Assembly (NCBI RefSeq): GCF_008831285.2
Contig: NC_045144.1
Coordinates: forward strand, 19,359,716-19,423,715
DNA: 64,000 nt
DNA from: Nymphaea colorata
Lineage: Eukaryota; Streptophyta; Magnoliopsida; Nymphaeales; Nymphaeaceae
Direction of reading: 5' to 3'
The first letter of the stretch is position 1; each line of letters starts with the position of its first letter. The notes beneath the pieces were generated by a model. That model was not told the origin of the DNA, ran no database searches, and worked only from the letters and a program-made list of their open reading frames with translations. Below are positions 59,336-64,000 of the stretch, one piece after another. The position numbers and the translations under genes are program-made.

Positions 59336-60865
59336 ATGGTCATCACTAACACCTAGGTTAACAAAAGTTTACTTTTTTATGAAGAGTATAACCTTTACTA
59401 AAAACTTTGAAAAAGGTTGTTCCTTCCTTCACATTATAGGTATAAACTTAGCGCCAAAATTAAAATCTCTCAAGCTTTAAGTAATTGCTCCCATGGCTTT
59501 ACTTTTTAGGGCTGCCTTTCTTGAGCGCACCAAGTTAATGGCAGGCGTGTCTGAGTGCTTTGAAGCGTGACGTGCATCAAAAGAGTTAATTGTGGATGAA
59601 ATACTTCAAAAAAGGGAAAAGTTGTACGTTTGAGTTTGGTTGGCCTTCTTAGGGAGTTTATGGTTCGGTTTCAGATCGGACTCTCAACCAAATCCAAATT
59701 CAGTTGGTCACGTATTCAAAATTGGATCTAATTGTTCTATGAGCTAGGATTTTAATTCGATTGTCGAATCTGAATCTGGATCCAAAACCAAACCAAGTCT
59801 AACGACCCGGATCAAAGTAAAAACAGAGGCGCTCAAGTGAGTCTGTTTAGCTACTATCAGTTAGAATTACTGTTAAATGGGATCCATGGAAAATTACTAC
59901 TATCAGTTAGAATTTTGCTTTTCATAATCAATCTTACATTATTTAGGTATATTCCAAATTTATCATTTATTTTCACTTCACAAAGCTAACCCTTTTCTTT
60001 GCTTCCACTTGGACAAATTCGCCTTTCATCTTAAGAAGCAATAAGATGGACAACGGAAATTGCCAAGTTTAGTTAAAAAGTATCCTTTATTTAAGAACAA
60101 TTTTAGAAATAAATAAAAACATAGATTGGATATTGAAAATAGAATATAGAGTTAGATATGCGTATATTTTGCACAAACTAACTGAGCAATGACACCATTA
60201 TACTGGAAAAACCAATAATCAACTTAAAACGTATATTTTTTCTTATACAAGTAGAATTTTATAAGGATCTGAATATCAGTAATCAGACTTTTTGAGCCAT
60301 AAAATTCTATCTACACATTCAAAAATAGATTTTATAACATCTTCTAAGTTTAAGGATTGCATCTATATGGTCTTTTAGAAGATGCTTTCGTAAATGTAAC
60401 GAAATCATCAACTTTTTTATTATGGCATAATTAAGAATTAACTATTTTCAGTATGCCCATGTTACGCTCTTACCTTTGGGACGGGCTACCTTAACGCTCT
60501 TGGACAGGAGCATAGATGCTTTCAAAATTTGGAAAAACATGATGATGAGTTCTGAGAATTTTAAAATGGGAACGTGAATTTTGGAAAAGGTAGACAAAGT
60601 GAGGACTATCATAGAAATCACTATTAGTTATTACGAATGAATTGGCCATGGAATTTGTCCACTGCAAAAAAATGTGAATATAAGAAGTACAAATCCCAAT
60701 CGACGAACTTTTAAAAAATGTAGATTCAATTTCCAAGAATATTTAACCTGAACTCACCACAAGCTAAGGATATCAACCTTCATAAAAAGTAGAAACCAAA
60801 GCAGAAGCAAGATTTGGTCGCTCCCCACAAAAGGCTACTCAGGACTGCTGTCTTCTCCCTACTCA

Positions 60866-63454
60866 ATGGCGGAGAATGCCCATAGACCACCTCCCTCTGT
60901 CACCATCCTTATGCTTCTTCTGGTTGGCATCTCTGGTTTCATTCAGATTTCAGATGGGGTCACTTTCAGAGGCCCCATCAAGACCATCGTTGTGCTTGTC
61001 ATGGAGAACAGATCCTTCGACCACATGCTCGGCTGGATGAAGACCATCAACCCGAAGATAGATGGAGTCACAGGCAAGGAATGCAATCCGAGGTCGACGC
61101 TGCACCCGAATGCTGACCTCATCTGCTTCACAGATGGTGCTGAATTCGTCGACCCCGACCCTGGCCACTCTTTTGAGGCGGTCATGGAACAAGTGTTCGG
61201 CTCTGTTAACGCGAGCAGTGTGAATCCAGTCCCTTCCATGAAGGGTTTTGTTCAGCAGGCTCTTGGGGTCAGTGACGACTTGCCGGGGAAAGTGATGCAG
61301 GGTTTTAGGCCGGAAAACATACCGGTTTTCAAGACGTTGATCGGAGAATTCGCGGTCTTCAATCGGTGGTTCTCTTCTCTACCAGGTCCAACCCAACCGA
61401 ACCGCCTATTCATATATTCTGCAACCTCACACGGCGCAACCAGCCATGTTCGTAGGCAGTTAGCCACAGGGTACCCGCAGAAGACAATATTTGACTCAGT
61501 TCATGAGTCTGGACTGAGCTTTGGAGTCTACTACCAAAGTGCTCCTACAACTCTGTTCCTTAGGAACATGAGAAAATTGAAGTACATATCAAATTTTCAT
61601 TTCTATGATTTGAAGTTCAAGAGAGATGCAAGAAATGGGCAGTTGCCTAATTTGTCTCTGATTGAGCCTAGATACTTTGATTTGAGAATAGTTGGAGCTA
61701 ACGATGATCATCCATCACATGATGTGTCCGATGGGCAGAGATTCGTAAAGGAGGTGTATGAAACCTTAAGGTCCAGCCCACAGTGGAACGAGACTCTGCT
61801 GATTATCACATATGATGAGCATGGAGGATTTTTTGATCATGTTTCAACACCTGCAGAAAATGTGCCAAATCCTGATGGAAACACTGGTCCTGCTCCATAT
61901 TTTTTCAAGTTTGATAGGTTGGGAGTTCGAGTTCCGACAATTATGGTGTCTCCTTGGATCAAAAAAGGAACAGGTATGCCTTTCTCATCTGAATGGAATG
62001 TGTGCTTGCTTTACTCTTGTGATTTTCTTTTTACTGCATGTGACTAGAAAAGGATTCGTCGTGTGCATCTGCGCTTCCCCTTTTGGTTTCCTTTGATTCA
62101 CGAGCTTGAATTGTACCAAGACCGTCCTGTGGTGATCTGTTGCAATTGCGGAAAGTAGTGAACAGGAAAGTCCATCCACATGGGCTTGGGGATCTTCTGA
62201 AAATGCATTCATTTTTGTCTCTGTCGTTGTATTCTTTTAGAAGCAGTAATAGGTTCTGTTTTATTTGTTGTTCTCACCTTTGCTTTTGAAAGCGAACGAA
62301 TAACCCTTTGCACCTGCACTTTTGCCATCAAAGTAACTTCTCCAGTAATGAGTTAAGATCTGTGCGTGATCTTTTCATTCTTCTCTCTGTCTAATGTTTG
62401 AGAAAGAGGCGTGCATGCATGCATGCGTAGAGCTCTTAGATCCATGACTTTGAGTCGAGAAAATGCAACCTGGCATCTGTGCTGAGCTTCTAAGGGAGGA
62501 AGAAAAATACTCTTTCGCCTTTTGTCCAATTATGAAGATTGATACTGTTACAGCGAGGTGAAAACAAATAAAAGTTCATTCCCAACCTTTACCCTTGAAC
62601 CTCACGTTAGGTTGCAAGTTTGTTGATTCTTTCTCTTTAATCATTGACGTGATGAAGATCAGAAGTTAATTTTAGGCTTTTTAGCTGATCTTCGGCTTTT
62701 GTTCTTACAAGAAAGGTATGGAACCATGACCAGTGGTGGAGCTACCTGATCACGACTACATAAATTAATAATCATTGTCATACTAGAATAATCTCAAGGA
62801 CGGAATCTGTTAAAATCTCTCTCTCTTGTGCGCATAATTCACCAATTCATATTGGAAGGTGATATGCCCGTTTGTCGTACTTGTTTCTGTTACAGTGATC
62901 GGGAGACCACAAGGACCCACTACAAGTTCTGAGTATGAACACTCTTCTATACCAGCAACCATCAAGAAGTTGTTCAACATAGACTCAAACTTTTTGACCC
63001 ACAGAGATGCATGGGCAGGGACTTTTGAGCAAATTGTGCAGGAGTTGCAAGCACCAAGAACAGACTGCCCAGGTAATATATGACTGTTGCTATACAGAAA
63101 TGCTGTATGTTCTTTCTTATACGAGGGCTCAAATCTGTCTGTGGACTGGTTTCAGAGGTTCTGCCTGATGCATCAAAGAAATTAAGAACGACAGCAGCTA
63201 AAGAAGAGGCAAAATTGTCAGAGTTTCAAACGGAGTTAGTTCACCTTGCTGCAGTCCTGAATGGTGATCGTTTTCTTAGCAGCTTTCCAGATGAAATAAG
63301 CAGGAGAATGAATGTCAAAGAGGCAGATGAATATGTGAATGGTGCTGTCTCCAGATTCATGGAAGCTAGCAAAGAAGCGAAGAAGCTAGGAGCAGATGAG
63401 TCTGCGATTGTGGACATGAGATCATCATTAACAACCAGAAAGAAGCTACCATGA
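60866..63454 (+). CDS. Non-specific phospholipase C (NPC1/NPC2/NPC6 clade)
   Basis: Three exons: 60866-61973, 62896-63072, 63156-63454; GT-AG introns; 1584 nt give 527 residues, within the 510-535 norm of plant NPCs. It hydrolyses phospholipid head groups (phosphatidylcholine, glycolipid-linked pools) to diacylglycerol and phosphorylated head group. A hydrophobic stretch ([15 protein letters not shown], ~12-26) is a likely signal peptide, as in secreted or ER-routed members. The phosphoesterase domain shows [12 protein letters not shown] (46-57), PDPGHSF, TQPNR (176-180), [19 protein letters not shown] (316-326), [11 protein letters not shown] and [16 protein letters not shown] (~382-397). 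The plant-specific C-terminal part ([19 protein letters not shown] and MRSSLTTR) is complete. The DEHGG and ENRSFD acidic and histidine residues are intact. I cannot decide between NPC1 and NPC6 without a tree. Confidence 0.95.
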
Positions 63455-64000
63455 GTTGCATCCGTGAAGAGATGAAAGAAAAATTTCACCAAGAAAATTT
63501 TATTTGTAGAGTCATTTTATTTTCTATTTAGATGTCTTGAAGCTTTAAGTTTGTAAAAAAGGAAATTTTTGTTGAACCACTAAGTATCCAGTATATGATT
63601 CGATTTGTCCATATTAATAAATTAACGCCTGGATCTAGACTCCAGTTTTCTATTCTTAGATTTCCTCTATCTCCTTTCACAATGAGAAGGTCCACCAGTA
63701 TAATCAACAACTGTACAAAAATTTAGATGTACATCTTATTTAGTGTGGCCGTTTTGCAATACATTGCAGCAGATTCAAAAACTGAATTTGTCGTGCATGG
63801 CACCTTGTGAAATCCTGAATAATCAGTCACTCGAGGAGATAAAATTTTCAGTGACAATTATGCTCCTTGACGTGTACTCCATCAAATTCTGCACTCTTCT
63901 ACTAGCATATTGGTCAAAGATTCAGGAAATTTAAAAACTGGGAAGAAATTTTACATGAGCTATCAAGCTAAGACGCAAGGTTGGGATGCGTATTGACCAA
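63455..64000. other. 3' flank of the phospholipase C gene
   Basis: AT-rich 3'-UTR and flank; the two short open frames at 63528-63710 (-) and 63743-63934 (+) match nothing. No other feature seen before the window ends. Confidence 0.5.

Larger units (their letters stand above)
56618..60865. other. Intergenic between NTF2 and the phospholipase C gene
   Basis: 3' flank of NTF2; a GTGACG-type MITE remnant near 57155-57310; a GC-richer stretch at 57960-58340 with short open frames in several phases and a 17-bp tandem CGTCTTCACCGACAC near 58062-58092, not recognised as a gene; and the second SINE. Region 59640-59815 holds the degenerate GGATCCAAAACC-type repeat words. No other gene seen. Confidence 0.5.

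Overview
This is nuclear DNA of a flowering plant. The genes carry short GT-AG introns and plant-specific architectures (a CHASE-type cytokinin receptor, a plant non-specific phospholipase C, plant MED30). The rest is old plant repeat DNA: hAT-type MITEs, a tRNA-derived SINE family, a probable Copia LTR, endogenous pararetrovirus remnants and long (AT)n runs. I cannot place the species from sequence alone.

Layout. Bases 1 to about 29,450 hold no intact protein gene that I can support. The stretch is a mosaic of repeats: the 3' end of a probable Copia element (1-1523); three long inverted-repeat (foldback) structures at 4872-6718, 13131-14660 and 16661-17444; and three decayed Caulimoviridae-like fragments at 6719-7766 (+), 14685-15112 (-) and 17445-19412 (+). 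It also holds paired dispersed blocks (2503-2999 with 20713-21203; 7953-8930 with 19455-20368), U2 snRNA-derived pieces and a SINE with perfect target-site duplications. Bases 29,884-63,454 are gene space with five protein-coding genes, all on the + strand: an AHK3-type cytokinin receptor (10 exons), a mitoribosomal mS35-like protein (4 exons), Mediator subunit MED30 (3 exons), nuclear transport factor 2 (2 exons joined across a 5.8 kb GC-AG intron) and a non-specific phospholipase C (3 exons). I built the exon models from splice signals, frame and family conservation; each sums to a multiple of three and ends in a stop codon. The genes are functionally unrelated and show no sign of clustering by pathway.

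Most unusual. An identical 17-base motif occurs four times, each copy with a TATA-like box 31-41 bases away on the same side. In two places it lies beside U2 snRNA sequence in the order and spacing of a plant snRNA promoter (USE, TATA, U2 start). Two of the four copies sit at the 3' edge of a pararetrovirus fragment and point into it in antisense. Every pararetrovirus fragment also borders a long inverted repeat. These structures, and the two SINEs of one family with 13-base target-site duplications, are the best candidates for undescribed biology here.
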